DNA from: Membranipora membranacea
Lineage: Eukaryota; Bryozoa; Gymnolaemata; Cheilostomatida; Membraniporidae
Direction: 5' to 3'
Assembly (NCBI GenBank): GCA_914767715.1
Contig: OU612066.1
Coordinates: 4,777,001-4,841,000 of the forward strand
DNA: 64,000 nt
Under the pieces are notes generated by a model. That model did not search any database. It worked only from the letters and a program-made list of their open reading frames with translations, and was not told the origin of the DNA. Shown here one piece after another: positions 8,394-19,238 of the stretch (its first letter is position 1; each line of letters starts with the position of its first letter). The position numbers were made by a program, and so were the translations under genes.

Positions 8394-8963
8394 CTACAGC
8401 AACAGTCAGCAAAAATATTAAAACTCATGACGGAACTCCTCACACAGTTAAAACAGCTTCCTACAGCAAAAAATACTGTTCAGGAATTTCTCAGTTTAGT
8501 TCAGTGCAAACAAATATCAGGGTAACAACTAGTTAAGAATTATACACACCAACCATGGCATTGATGACATAGCTGTAAATGCCAAGGTTTAAGGCTTGGT
8601 TTGTGCAGATACAGTCTAATTGCTACCAATTAGTAGTTTACCTTTCTGAGTGACCATGTGGTTACTTCTCTTGATGCATTGAGCTCTCGTTGTGTTTGTG
8701 GTGGTATTTATATTACACAGCGGTCGTTGTTGTCGCATAATGGTGATGTTTTGTTGACGTTCATATGAGGTCGACGATGACATAATCTCCGGTGGATTGA
8801 CGAATTGGCGGATTGGTGAAACCTCAAGGTCATTGAATTAGCAGTGTATTATCACAATTTTGCAAGATGGGCATTTTTTGAGGCATGTAGTGATGTTGCC
8901 ATGAATAATGTTGAGAACCGTATATGATGAGTGGAACCGATTTTCACACTGTAGTCTGAACCA
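8394..8963. other. No recognisable gene
   Basis: Possible minus-strand intronic sequence. Two further TTTTTGCTGTAG-like acceptors occur upstream of 8393 on the minus strand, but the frames following them close quickly. Confidence 0.35.
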
Positions 8964-9047
8964 TTATGATAACACAGTGGGGCTGGTGAAAGGGTTGACG
9001 ATTTTGGTTGTGAGACTAGATTTGACATAGATAGCTACACCTTCTTC
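8964..9047 (-). pseudogene. Short LINE endonuclease-like remnant
   Basis: The minus strand encodes EEGVAIYVKSSL followed by TSPTVLS and a stop. GGVAIYVKxxL is a conserved stretch of the endonuclease domain of many non-LTR retrotransposons. No further homologous sequence could be followed on either side with confidence. It is a second, oppositely oriented element relative to 2019-4754, if real. Confidence 0.35.
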
Positions 9048-9498
9048 AATTATATTGCCTTCTTACATAACATGATCATTAACCAGCTGACATAACTCTA
9101 GATTTTTATATTCTTTGTGGGTGTGTGGGTTGGTGGAAGAAGTCTAGTTTGAGGTCAGCCGCTTGACTCCAAATGAGTGTTGACGGCTGTATGAAACTAA
9201 CAGAAGCATCTTGACGTGGCCATGGTTGGGGATTGACCAAGTTGGGCACTCAAAACATCAAGTATAAAACTGATAAGAAATAATGATGAATAATGATGAT
9301 TACACTCATGATATTTAAAGGTGCATATCGAGATCTCTTCAGAGTTCTAATCAACAGTTTCTTTTCTGTTGCATGATGAATACTACCCTCACTAAAAATT
9401 ACATGATCTGCCCTGAATTAACTTATGAACATCATACCATGGTAGTCTCTGATGAGTAGAATAAGTAACGAAGTATGTAAAGTCTCTCTACAATTATT
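9048..9498. other. No recognisable gene
   Basis: Noncoding by eye, with an irregular AATAATGATG repeat near 9280-9300. Confidence 0.4.
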
Positions 9499-9530
9499 AG
9501 ACTATACAATAATCAGACTATACAATAATC
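9499..9530 (+). repeat. 16-bp perfect tandem duplication
   Basis: AGACTATACAATAATC occurs twice in tandem (9499-9514 and 9515-9530). Confidence 0.9.
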
Positions 9531-10481
9531 GGATCTGAATTACTAATTTGGAAAGAGCACAAAGCTCTAGAAAGTATATATTTATGATAAACCTTGACAA
9601 ACTCTATTTCCTAATCATACCAAACCCACAGAAAATCTCTTAGCATTGACCATAGCTATATCGCATTGTTTGCATGAAATAACTCATCAATGCCGCAAAG
9701 ATATATATCAGATTGTTCATTTGTACTATTTGTGTTATTGATGGGGAAGTCTGCAATGGGGAAGTCTGCATGTGACATAATGTTAACGATAAACTGTTTC
9801 CTGAAATTGAAAAAAAGTCACGGGTATGGCCACCATATATTAAATGACCTCAAATATCCAGCTGAATGGTTCTTTGTATCAGAATGGTAAAAATCATAGG
9901 GATATAATAATATATTGTACTCAAAAACTGGAGCCTTGCAAAGGCAATATAGCAGCATTATAAATATCTAAAAGCGCACCAAAGTGCGATTTTTAAATCA
10001 TCATTAAAACTATAACACTTGTCTCTATTGCCTAAAAATTGATAGCAAAATGGTGCAGACATTGCGACCTATCCCTAGGGCACCCCTATCTCGCCAACCT
10101 TTCCTCGGAATGCGGTGAATAATAAAACTTGAAATGTTAACCCACATTTCGACCAAATCTCAACTACAAAAAGTTCCAAATGCCATAATACATGAAGGTC
10201 TATATATAAATTGGAAAAGAGCAGTTTCAACAGTTTCCTGCAGTTTCAACAAAAGACAATATAGGTAAAATTCACAATAGAGACTGGTTGATGCAAAACA
10301 AAACATTCAGTTGTATACGCTGATATTTATCCTAGCTAAACTGATCTTGAAGAGTTCGCTTTCTCCGGAAGAAAGTCTGACAACTCCAACATTGAAAAAA
10401 AACTTTCTCTTAGCAACATAAAGTCACAACAAATGGAGTGTCCAATGACAGTGCTGATTTAATCAGGTCAGTTTGTTGCAC
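9531..10481. other. AT-rich left flank of the 5S array, no gene
   Basis: It contains a 15-bp tandem duplication, ATGGGGAAGTCTGCA at 9741-9755 and 9756-9770, inside a short frame (9690-9890) with no recognisable product. The sequence just left of 10482 (for example TTGTTGCA at 10473-10480) shows no similarity to the 5S spacer. Confidence 0.5.
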
Positions 10482-10730
10482 CCATCCTCAAATAAAAACA
10501 GTAGCAAAATTGGAAACTTTGAATGTGATGGAGAAGAATTATATGTTTGATAATAGATGGTAGAAATTTTGAAGATGGAGAAGCATAATTTTTGTGTCAA
10601 GTAAAGTAACAAGTTAAAATGAGTCTAGATGAAAGACTATAAACATGCAAAAGAAAAATAAGAGTTGCATGCACTTGTTTTGTTAATACTGCATCCAAGC
10701 ATAAAACTGCCTAAATTAATCACCATAATT

Positions 10731-10850
10731 GTCTACGGCCATATCACGTTGAAAACGCCAGTTCTCGTCCGATCACTGAAGCTAAGCAACGTCGAGCCCA
10801 GTTAGTACTTGGATGGGTGACCGCCTGGGAATACTGGGTGCTGTAGACTT
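10731..10850 (+). rRNA. 5S rRNA: 5S ribosomal RNA, copy 1
   Basis: This 120-nt gene starts GTCTACGGCCATATCACG and ends GGGTGCTGTAGAC plus TT. It aligns column by column with animal 5S rRNA. The 5' GTCTAC pairs with the 3' GTAGAC to form helix I. The internal RNA polymerase III promoter is intact: box A at about 10780-10794 (AGCTAAGCAACGTCG), the intermediate element, and box C at about 10810-10827 (TGGATGGGTGACCGCCTG). 5S rRNA is part of the large ribosomal subunit and binds uL18 and uL5. The next copy starts 1,171 nt on. Features such as GTCCGATCAC and GGGTGACCGCC suggest a protostome or other invertebrate rather than a vertebrate. Confidence 0.98.
10780..10827 (+). promoter_or_regulatory. 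Internal control region of 5S gene (copy 1, representative)
   Basis: Box A (+50 to +64), the intermediate element (+67 to +72) and box C (+80 to +97) occupy the standard places for a type 1 RNA polymerase III promoter bound by TFIIIA. All full copies in the window keep the same arrangement. An AT-rich TAAATTAA about 20 bp upstream of each gene may serve as a TATA-like upstream element. Confidence 0.9.
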
Positions 10851-10867
10851 TTGATTATTTTCCGTTT
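10849..10867 (+). terminator. Pol III T-run terminator (copy 1, representative)
   Basis: TTTT starts directly at the gene end (10849-10852), followed by backup runs TTTT and TTTTT within the next 15 bases. The same series follows every copy where it is resolved. Confidence 0.9.
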
Positions 10868-10948
10868 TTGCAACTTAAAGTCATGTTACATTCTTTGCCC
10901 TACCATCAATATGAGCTGCTTGAAGTGAATTTTTTTGGGCTCAGTACC

Positions 10949-10984
10949 CCTCCCCCCTCCCTTCCTCACTCCCCCCCCCCCCCC
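10949..10984 (+). repeat. Pyrimidine / poly-C tract in spacer (family A form, representative)
   Basis: About 100 bp past each gene is a C-rich stretch. In family A it is CCCCTCCCCCCTCCC, then TTCCTCACT, then a long C run (15 C in this copy, about 10-17 elsewhere). Its length varies between units and explains most of the small differences in unit length. The complementary strand has long G runs. Confidence 0.9.
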
Positions 10985-11508
10985 AATTATTCCCAAACGG
11001 CAGCATATGCAAGCTTGTTTCTTGCAACAAAAAAGACAACGAAAAGAGCGATTTTTGAGCAGATGAATCCAAGAAAATCCTGCGTTTCGTGTAAATCCCC
11101 ATTTGAATTAGGCAGCTGCGCAGCAGCGATTCTTGGGAAGGTCAGCATAGGGGATTGCCGGCACTATGAGAGGTTTGTCCCCCATGCCAAGAAGAGGATG
11201 CCGGGAAATATGTTAGATTGGTGCTGCATTGCTATTACTTTTGGACAATACTCTAGAAATGATAAACAGTATAGAAGCTAGCGAAACTGGAAAATTGAAG
11301 TCGGCATTACCGGCTATTGTTATCGACAACACAAATTATGACCTTTAGGTGGTAATCCACAGTCCAGTGGTCCAGTCTAGTGCTTAGATCACTGCTGACA
11401 CTGTCATAATCAAACAAAAGAGTAACTCACCAGAGCCCGCTACTTGCTGCCAGCTTTCAACTGGCGTGTTGTACCCTGCTCTGTGAGCGCAGCGTTTAGT
11501 CCGGCAGA

Positions 11509-11721
11509 ATGCTAAACAATGAAGCTAAGCACGATGTCGCGTCGAAAAGATTGTTGCCACATGGTTCATGGCATGCTACAAATGTTGAGCCCAATCCCAA
11601 AAAGTCCAGCACGAATAGATGTTTCTATGAGCCATCGAACCGGGCAGGCCCTCCATCCTCAAATAAAAACAGTAGCAAAATTGGAAACTTTGAATGTGAT
11701 GGAGAAGAATTATATGTTTGA
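11509..11721 (+). other. Spacer open reading frame, 70 codons (representative; recurs in every unit)
   Basis: An ATG frame with a stop codon four codons upstream is kept in each resolved unit. A second frame of 71 codons overlaps it at +1. The product is polar, without a recognisable domain. Between families A and B the changes in it are two amino-acid replacing and one silent. Conservation is fully explained by array homogenisation, so this is not evidence of a gene. Nothing suggests a polymerase II promoter here. Confidence 0.15.
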
Positions 11722-11901
11722 TAATAGATGGTAGAAATTTTGAAGATGGAGAAGCATAATTTTTGTGTCAAGTAAAGTAACAAGTTAAAATGAGTCTAGA
11801 TGAAAGACTATAAACATGCAAAAGAAAAATAAGAGTTGCATGCACTTGTTTTGTTAATACTGCATCCAAGCATAAAACTGCCTAAATTAATCACCATAAT
11901 T

Positions 11902-12021
11902 GTCTACGGCCATATCACGTTGAAAACGCCAGTTCTCGTCCGATCACTGAAGCTAAGCAACGTCGAGCCCAGTTAGTACTTGGATGGGTGACCGCCTGGG
12001 AATACTGGGTGCTGTAGACTT
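11902..12021 (+). rRNA. 5S rRNA: 5S ribosomal RNA, copy 2
   Basis: No difference from copy 1 seen. Next copy 1,170 nt downstream. Confidence 0.98.
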
Positions 12022-13071
12022 TTGATTATTTTCCGTTTTTGCAACTTAAAGTCATGTTACATTCTTTGCCCTACCATCAATATGAGCTGCTTGAAGTGAA
12101 TTTTTTTGGGCTCAGTACCCCTCCCCCCTCCCTTCCTCACTCCCCCCCCCCCCCAATTATTCCCAAACGGCAGCATATGCAAGCTTGTTTCTTGCAACAA
12201 AAAAGACAACGAAAAGAGCGATTTTTGAGCAGATGAATCCAAGAAAATCCTGCGTTTCGTGTAAATCCCCATTTGAATTAGGCAGCTGCGCAGCAGCGAT
12301 TCTTGGGAAGGTCAGCATAGGGGATTGCCGGCACTATGAGAGGTTTGTCCCCCATGCCAAGAAGAGGATGCCGGGAAATATGTTAGATTGGTGCTGCATT
12401 GCTATTACTTTTGGACAATACTCTAGAAATGATAAACAGTATAGAAGCTAGCGAAACTGGAAAATTGAAGTCGGCATTACCGGCTATTGTTATCGACAAC
12501 ACAAATTATGACCTTTAGGTGGTAATCCACAGTCCAGTGGTCCAGTCTAGTGCTTAGATCACTGCTGACACTGTCATAATCAAACAAAAGAGTAACTCAC
12601 CAGAGCCCGCTACTTGCTGCCAGCTTTCAACTGGCGTGTTGTACCCTGCTCTGTGAGCGCAGCGTTTAGTCCGGCAGAATGCTAAACAATGAAGCTAAGC
12701 ACGATGTCGCGTCGAAAAGATTGTTGCCACATGGTTCATGGCATGCTACAAATGTTGAGCCCAATCCCAAAAAGTCCAGCACGAATAGATGTTTCTATGA
12801 GCCATCGAACCGGGCAGGCCCTCCATCCTCAAATAAAAACAGTAGCAAAATTGGAAACTTTGAATGTGATGGAGAAGAATTATATGTTTGATAATAGATG
12901 GTAGAAATTTTGAAGATGGAGAAGCATAATTTTTGTGTCAAGTAAAGTAACAAGTTAAAATGAGTCTAGATGAAAGACTATAAACATGCAAAAGAAAAAT
13001 AAGAGTTGCATGCACTTGTTTTGTTAATACTGCATCCAAGCATAAAACTGCCTAAATTAATCACCATAATT

Positions 13072-13191
13072 GTCTACGGCCATATCACGTTGAAAACGCC
13101 AGTTCTCGTCCGATCACTGAAGCTAAGCAACGTCGAGCCCAGTTAGTACTTGGATGGGTGACCGCCTGGGAATACTGGGTGCTGTAGACTT
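13072..13191 (+). rRNA. 5S rRNA: 5S ribosomal RNA, copy 3
   Basis: No difference from copy 1 seen. Next copy 1,170 nt downstream. Confidence 0.98.
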
Positions 13192-14241
13192 TTGATTATT
13201 TTCCGTTTTTGCAACTTAAAGTCATGTTACATTCTTTGCCCTACCATCAATATGAGCTGCTTGAAGTGAATTTTTTTGGGCTCAGTACCCCTCCCCCCTC
13301 CCTTCCTCACTCCCCCCCCCCCCCAATTATTCCCAAACGGCAGCATATGCAAGCTTGTTTCTTGCAACAAAAAAGACAACGAAAAGAGCGATTTTTGAGC
13401 AGATGAATCCAAGAAAATCCTGCGTTTCGTGTAAATCCCCATTTGAATTAGGCAGCTGCGCAGCAGCGATTCTTGGGAAGGTCAGCATAGGGGATTGCCG
13501 GCACTATGAGAGGTTTGTCCCCCATGCCAAGAAGAGGATGCCGGGAAATATGTTAGATTGGTGCTGCATTGCTATTACTTTTGGACAATACTCTAGAAAT
13601 GATAAACAGTATAGAAGCTAGCGAAACTGGAAAATTGAAGTCGGCATTACCGGCTATTGTTATCGACAACACAAATTATGACCTTTAGGTGGTAATCCAC
13701 AGTCCAGTGGTCCAGTCTAGTGCTTAGATCACTGCTGACACTGTCATAATCAAACAAAAGAGTAACTCACCAGAGCCCGCTACTTGCTGCCAGCTTTCAA
13801 CTGGCGTGTTGTACCCTGCTCTGTGAGCGCAGCGTTTAGTCCGGCAGAATGCTAAACAATGAAGCTAAGCACGATGTCGCGTCGAAAAGATTGTTGCCAC
13901 ATGGTTCATGGCATGCTACAAATGTTGAGCCCAATCCCAAAAAGTCCAGCACGAATAGATGTTTCTATGAGCCATCGAACCGGGCAGGCCCTCCATCCTC
14001 AAATAAAAACAGTAGCAAAATTGGAAACTTTGAATGTGATGGAGAAGAATTATATGTTTGATAATAGATGGTAGAAATTTTGAAGATGGAGAAGCATAAT
14101 TTTTGTGTCAAGTAAAGTAACAAGTTAAAATGAGTCTAGATGAAAGACTATAAACATGCAAAAGAAAAATAAGAGTTGCATGCACTTGTTTTGTTAATAC
14201 TGCATCCAAGCATAAAACTGCCTAAATTAATCACCATAATT

Positions 14242-14361
14242 GTCTACGGCCATATCACGTTGAAAACGCCAGTTCTCGTCCGATCACTGAAGCTAAGCAA
14301 CGTCGAGCCCAGTTAGTACTTGGATGGGTGACCGCCTGGGAATACTGGGTGCTGTAGACTT
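14242..14361 (+). rRNA. 5S rRNA: 5S ribosomal RNA, copy 4
   Basis: No difference from copy 1 seen. Its spacer has a private T-to-G change at 14627. Next copy 1,170 nt downstream. Confidence 0.98.
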
Positions 14362-15411
14362 TTGATTATTTTCCGTTTTTGCAACTTAAAGTCATGTTAC
14401 ATTCTTTGCCCTACCATCAATATGAGCTGCTTGAAGTGAATTTTTTTGGGCTCAGTACCCCTCCCCCCTCCCTTCCTCACTCCCCCCCCCCCCCAATTAT
14501 TCCCAAACGGCAGCATATGCAAGCTTGTTTCTTGCAACAAAAAAGACAACGAAAAGAGCGATTTTTGAGCAGATGAATCCAAGAAAATCCTGCGTTTCGT
14601 GTAAATCCCCATTTGAATTAGGCAGCGGCGCAGCAGCGATTCTTGGGAAGGTCAGCATAGGGGATTGCCGGCACTATGAGAGGTTTGTCCCCCATGCCAA
14701 GAAGAGGATGCCGGGAAATATGTTAGATTGGTGCTGCATTGCTATTACTTTTGGACAATACTCTAGAAATGATAAACAGTATAGAAGCTAGCGAAACTGG
14801 AAAATTGAAGTCGGCATTACCGGCTATTGTTATCGACAACACAAATTATGACCTTTAGGTGGTAATCCACAGTCCAGTGGTCCAGTCTAGTGCTTAGATC
14901 ACTGCTGACACTGTCATAATCAAACAAAAGAGTAACTCACCAGAGCCCGCTACTTGCTGCCAGCTTTCAACTGGCGTGTTGTACCCTGCTCTGTGAGCGC
15001 AGCGTTTAGTCCGGCAGAATGCTAAACAATGAAGCTAAGCACGATGTCGCGTCGAAAAGATTGTTGCCACATGGTTCATGGCATGCTACAAATGTTGAGC
15101 CCAATCCCAAAAAGTCCAGCACGAATAGATGTTTCTATGAGCCATCGAACCGGGCAGGCCCTCCATCCTCAAATAAAAACAGTAGCAAAATTGGAAACTT
15201 TGAATGTGATGGAGAAGAATTATATGTTTGATAATAGATGGTAGAAATTTTGAAGATGGAGAAGCATAATTTTTGTGTCAAGTAAAGTAACAAGTTAAAA
15301 TGAGTCTAGATGAAAGACTATAAACATGCAAAAGAAAAATAAGAGTTGCATGCACTTGTTTTGTTAATACTGCATCCAAGCATAAAACTGCCTAAATTAA
15401 TCACCATAATT

Positions 15412-15531
15412 GTCTACGGCCATATCACGTTGAAAACGCCAGTTCTCGTCCGATCACTGAAGCTAAGCAACGTCGAGCCCAGTTAGTACTTGGATGGGTG
15501 ACCGCCTGGGAATACTGGGTGCTGTAGACTT
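15412..15531 (+). rRNA. 5S rRNA: 5S ribosomal RNA, copy 5
   Basis: No difference from copy 1 seen. The poly-C tract of this spacer is longer than usual. Next copy 1,175 nt downstream. Confidence 0.98.
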
Positions 15532-16586
15532 TTGATTATTTTCCGTTTTTGCAACTTAAAGTCATGTTACATTCTTTGCCCTACCATCAATATGAGCTGC
15601 TTGAAGTGAATTTTTTTGGGCTCAGTACCCCTCCCCCCCTCCCTTCCTCACTCCCCCCCCCCCCCCCCCAATTATTCCCAAACGGCAGCATATGCAAGCT
15701 TGTTTCTTGCAACAAAAAAGACAACGAAAAGAGCGATTTTTGAGCAGATGAATCCAAGAAAATCCTGCGTTTCGTGTAAATCCCCATTTGAATTAGGCAG
15801 CTGCGCAGCAGCGATTCTTGGGAAGGTCAGCATAGGGGATTGCCGGCACTATGAGAGGTTTGTCCCCCATGCCAAGAAGAGGATGCCGGGAAATATGTTA
15901 GATTGGTGCTGCATTGCTATTACTTTTGGACAATACTCTAGAAATGATAAACAGTATAGAAGCTAGCGAAACTGGAAAATTGAAGTCGGCATTACCGGCT
16001 ATTGTTATCGACAACACAAATTATGACCTTTAGGTGGTAATCCACAGTCCAGTGGTCCAGTCTAGTGCTTAGATCACTGCTGACACTGTCATAATCAAAC
16101 AAAAGAGTAACTCACCAGAGCCCGCTACTTGCTGCCAGCTTTCAACTGGCGTGTTGTACCCTGCTCTGTGAGCGCAGCGTTTAGTCCGGCAGAATGCTAA
16201 ACAATGAAGCTAAGCACGATGTCGCGTCGAAAAGATTGTTGCCACATGGTTCATGGCATGCTACAAATGTTGAGCCCAATCCCAAAAAGTCCAGCACGAA
16301 TAGATGTTTCTATGAGCCATCGAACCGGGCAGGCCCTCCATCCTCAAATAAAAACAGTAGCAAAATTGGAAACTTTGAATGTGATGGAGAAGAATTATAT
16401 GTTTGATAATAGATGGTAGAAATTTTGAAGATGGAGAAGCATAATTTTTGTGTCAAGTAAAGTAACAAGTTAAAATGAGTCTAGATGAAAGACTATAAAC
16501 ATGCAAAAGAAAAATAAGAGTTGCATGCACTTGTTTTGTTAATACTGCATCCAAGCATAAAACTGCCTAAATTAATCACCATAATT

Positions 16587-16707
16587 GTCTACGGCCATAT
16601 CACGTTGAAAACGCCAGTTTCTCGTCCGATCACTGAAGCTAAGCAACGTCGAGCCCAGTTAGTACTTGGATGGGTGACCGCCTGGGAATACTGGGTGCTG
16701 TAGACTT
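16587..16707 (+). rRNA. 5S rRNA: 5S ribosomal RNA, copy 6 (one-base insertion)
   Basis: It is 121 nt because of an extra T: CCAGTTTCTCG (around 16618-16620) instead of CCAGTTCTCG. The change is a one-base homopolymer extension in the first of several units with indels before the gap, so a consensus error is as likely as a real variant. Its spacer carries further one-base insertions (extra C near 17261, extra A near 17521). Next copy 1,172 nt downstream. Confidence 0.93.
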
Positions 16708-17758
16708 TTGATTATTTTCCGTTTTTGCAACTTAAAGTCATGTTACATTCTTTGCCCTACCATCAATATGAGCTGCTTGAAGTGAATTTTTTTGGGCTCA
16801 GTACCCCTCCCCCCTCCCTTCCTCACTCCCCCCCCCCCCAATTATTCCCAAACGGCAGCATATGCAAGCTTGTTTCTTGCAACAAAAAAGACAACGAAAA
16901 GAGCGATTTTTGAGCAGATGAATCCAAGAAAATCCTGCGTTTCGTGTAAATCCCCATTTGAATTAGGCAGCTGCGCAGCAGCGATTCTTGGGAAGGTCAG
17001 CATAGGGGATTGCCGGCACTATGAGAGGTTTGTCCCCCATGCCAAGAAGAGGATGCCGGGAAATATGTTAGATTGGTGCTGCATTGCTATTACTTTTGGA
17101 CAATACTCTAGAAATGATAAACAGTATAGAAGCTAGCGAAACTGGAAAATTGAAGTCGGCATTACCGGCTATTGTTATCGACAACACAAATTATGACCTT
17201 TAGGTGGTAATCCACAGTCCAGTGGTCCAGTCTAGTGCTTAGATCACTGCTGACACTGTCCATAATCAAACAAAAGAGTAACTCACCAGAGCCCGCTACT
17301 TGCTGCCAGCTTTTAACTGGCGTGTTGTACCCTGCTCTGTGAGCGCAGCGTTTAGTCCGGCAGAATGCTAAACAATGAAGCTAAGCACGATGTCGCGTCG
17401 AAAAGATTGTTGCCACATGGTTCATGGCATGCTACAAATGTTGAGCCCAATCCCAAAAAGTCCAGCACGAATAGATGTTTCTATGAGCCATCGAACCGGG
17501 CAGGCCCTCCATCCTCAAATAAAAAACAGTAGCAAAATTGGAAACTTTGAATGTGATGGAGAAGAATTATATGTTTGATAATAGATGGTAGAAATTTTGA
17601 AGATGGAGAAGCATAATTTTTGTGTCAAGTAAAGTAACAAGTTAAAATGAGTCTAGATGAAAGACTATAAACATGCAAAAGAAAAATAAGAGTTGCATGC
17701 ACTTGTTTTGTTAATACTGCATCCAAGCATAAAACTGCCTAAATTAATCACCATAATT

Positions 17759-17878
17759 GTCTACGGCCATATCACGTTGAAAACGCCAGTTCTCGTCCGA
17801 TCACTGAAGCTAAGCAACGTCGAGCCCAGTTAGTACTTGGATGGGTGACCGCCTGGGAATACTGGGTGCTGTAGACTT
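17759..17878 (+). rRNA. 5S rRNA: 5S ribosomal RNA, copy 7
   Basis: No difference from copy 1 seen. Its spacer lacks one A at about 18533 (GGCAGATGC for GGCAGAATGC). Next copy 1,168 nt downstream. Confidence 0.97.
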
Positions 17879-18926
17879 TTGATTATTTTCCGTTTTTGCA
17901 ACTTAAAGTCATGTTACATTCTTTGCCCTACCATCAATATGAGCTGCTTGAAGTGAATTTTTTTGGGCTCAGTACCCCTCCCCCCTCCCTTCCTCACTCC
18001 CCCCCCCCCCAATTATTCCCAAACGGCAGCATATGCAAGCTTGTTTCTTGCAACAAAAAAGACAACGAAAAGAGCGATTTTTGAGCAGATGAATCCAAGA
18101 AAATCCTGCGTTTCGTGTAAATCCCCATTTGAATTAGGCAGCTGCGCAGCAGCGATTCTTGGGAAGGTCAGCATAGGGGATTGCCGGCACTATGAGAGGT
18201 TTGTCCCCCATGCCAAGAAGAGGATGCCGGGAAATATGTTAGATTGGTGCTGCATTGCTATTACTTTTGGACAATACTCTAGAAATGATAAACAGTATAG
18301 AAGCTAGCGAAACTGGAAAATTGAAGTCGGCATTACCGGCTATTGTTATCGACAACACAAATTATGACCTTTAGGTGGTAATCCACAGTCCAGTGGTCCA
18401 GTCTAGTGCTTAGATCACTGCTGACACTGTCATAATCAAACAAAAGAGTAACTCACCAGAGCCCGCTACTTGCTGCCAGCTTTCAACTGGCGTGTTGTAC
18501 CCTGCTCTGTGAGCGCAGCGTTTAGTCCGGCAGATGCTAAACAATGAAGCTAAGCACGATGTCGCGTCGAAAAGATTGTTGCCACATGGTTCATGGCATG
18601 CTACAAATGTTGAGCCCAATCCCAAAAAGTCCAGCACGAATAGATGTTTCTATGAGCCATCGAACCGGGCAGGCCCTCCATCCTCAAATAAAAACAGTAG
18701 CAAAATTGGAAACTTTGAATGTGATGGAGAAGAATTATATGTTTGATAATAGATGGTAGAAATTTTGAAGATGGAGAAGCATAATTTTTGTGTCAAGTAA
18801 AGTAACAAGTTAAAATGAGTCTAGATGAAAGACTATAAACATGCAAAAGAAAAATAAGAGTTGCATGCACTTGTTTTGTTAATACTGCATCCAAGCATAA
18901 AACTGCCTAAATTAATCACCATAATT

Positions 18927-19038
18927 GTCTACGGCCATATCACGTTGAAAACGCCAGTTCTCGTCCGATCACTGAAGCTAAGCAACGTCGAGCCCAGTTA
19001 GTACTTGGATGGGTGACCCGCCTGGGAATACTGGGTGC
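18927..19038 (+). rRNA. 5S rRNA: 5S ribosomal RNA, copy 8, cut by assembly gap
   Basis: The gene runs into Ns after GGGTGC, eight or nine bases short of its end. It has an extra C in box C (GGGTGACCCGCC instead of GGGTGACCGCC, around 19016-19019). Both defects sit at a contig end, so the true gene is probably intact. Confidence 0.93.
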
Positions 19039-19238
19039 NNNNNNNNNNNNNNNNNNNNNNNNNNNNNNNNNNNNNNNNNNNNNNNNNNNNNNNNNNNNNN
19101 NNNNNNNNNNNNNNNNNNNNNNNNNNNNNNNNNNNNNNNNNNNNNNNNNNNNNNNNNNNNNNNNNNNNNNNNNNNNNNNNNNNNNNNNNNNNNNNNNNNN
19201 NNNNNNNNNNNNNNNNNNNNNNNNNNNNNNNNNNNNNN
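19039..19238. other. Assembly gap, 200 N
   Basis: The run is exactly 200 Ns. The left side is in a 5S gene of family A, and the right side resumes in the late spacer of family B. By unit geometry at least about 687 bp (family A spacing) or 854 bp (family B spacing) is missing, plus any number of whole units, so 200 is a placeholder. Confidence 0.98.

Larger units (their letters stand above)
10482..19038 (+). repeat. 5S rDNA tandem array, family A (about 1,170-bp units)
   Basis: Head-to-tail units each carry one 5S gene and a spacer of about 1,050 bp. The array begins abruptly at 10482, 249 bp upstream of the first gene, inside what is the late spacer of other units, so the first unit is truncated. 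Family A is defined by CTCCATCCTC, TTTGAATGTGATGG, a GGCAGCTGCGCAGCAGCG stretch, a poly-C tract interrupted by T, and absence of the 179-bp segment of family B. It ends at a run of Ns inside copy 8. Confidence 0.97.

Noticed and set aside
9971-9994. CGCAC-CAAA-GTGCG followed by T5, resembling a bacterial terminator
   Set aside because: The window is eukaryotic, the stem is only 5 bp, and no gene ends here.
10530-10560. AAAATTGGAA in the spacer looking like the start of the U6 snRNA core
   Set aside because: Only about ten bases match; the downstream ACAGAGA and AGC regions of U6 are absent.
10868-11281. Spacer frame of about 130 codons directly after each 5S gene
   Set aside because: It starts at a TTG codon, runs through the poly-C tract whose length (and so its frame) changes from unit to unit, and its A/B differences mostly replace amino acids. 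It is an artefact of array repetition.
11625-11650. tRNA box-B-like GGTTCGATGGC on the minus strand of the spacer
   Set aside because: No box A or cloverleaf lies at the required distance.
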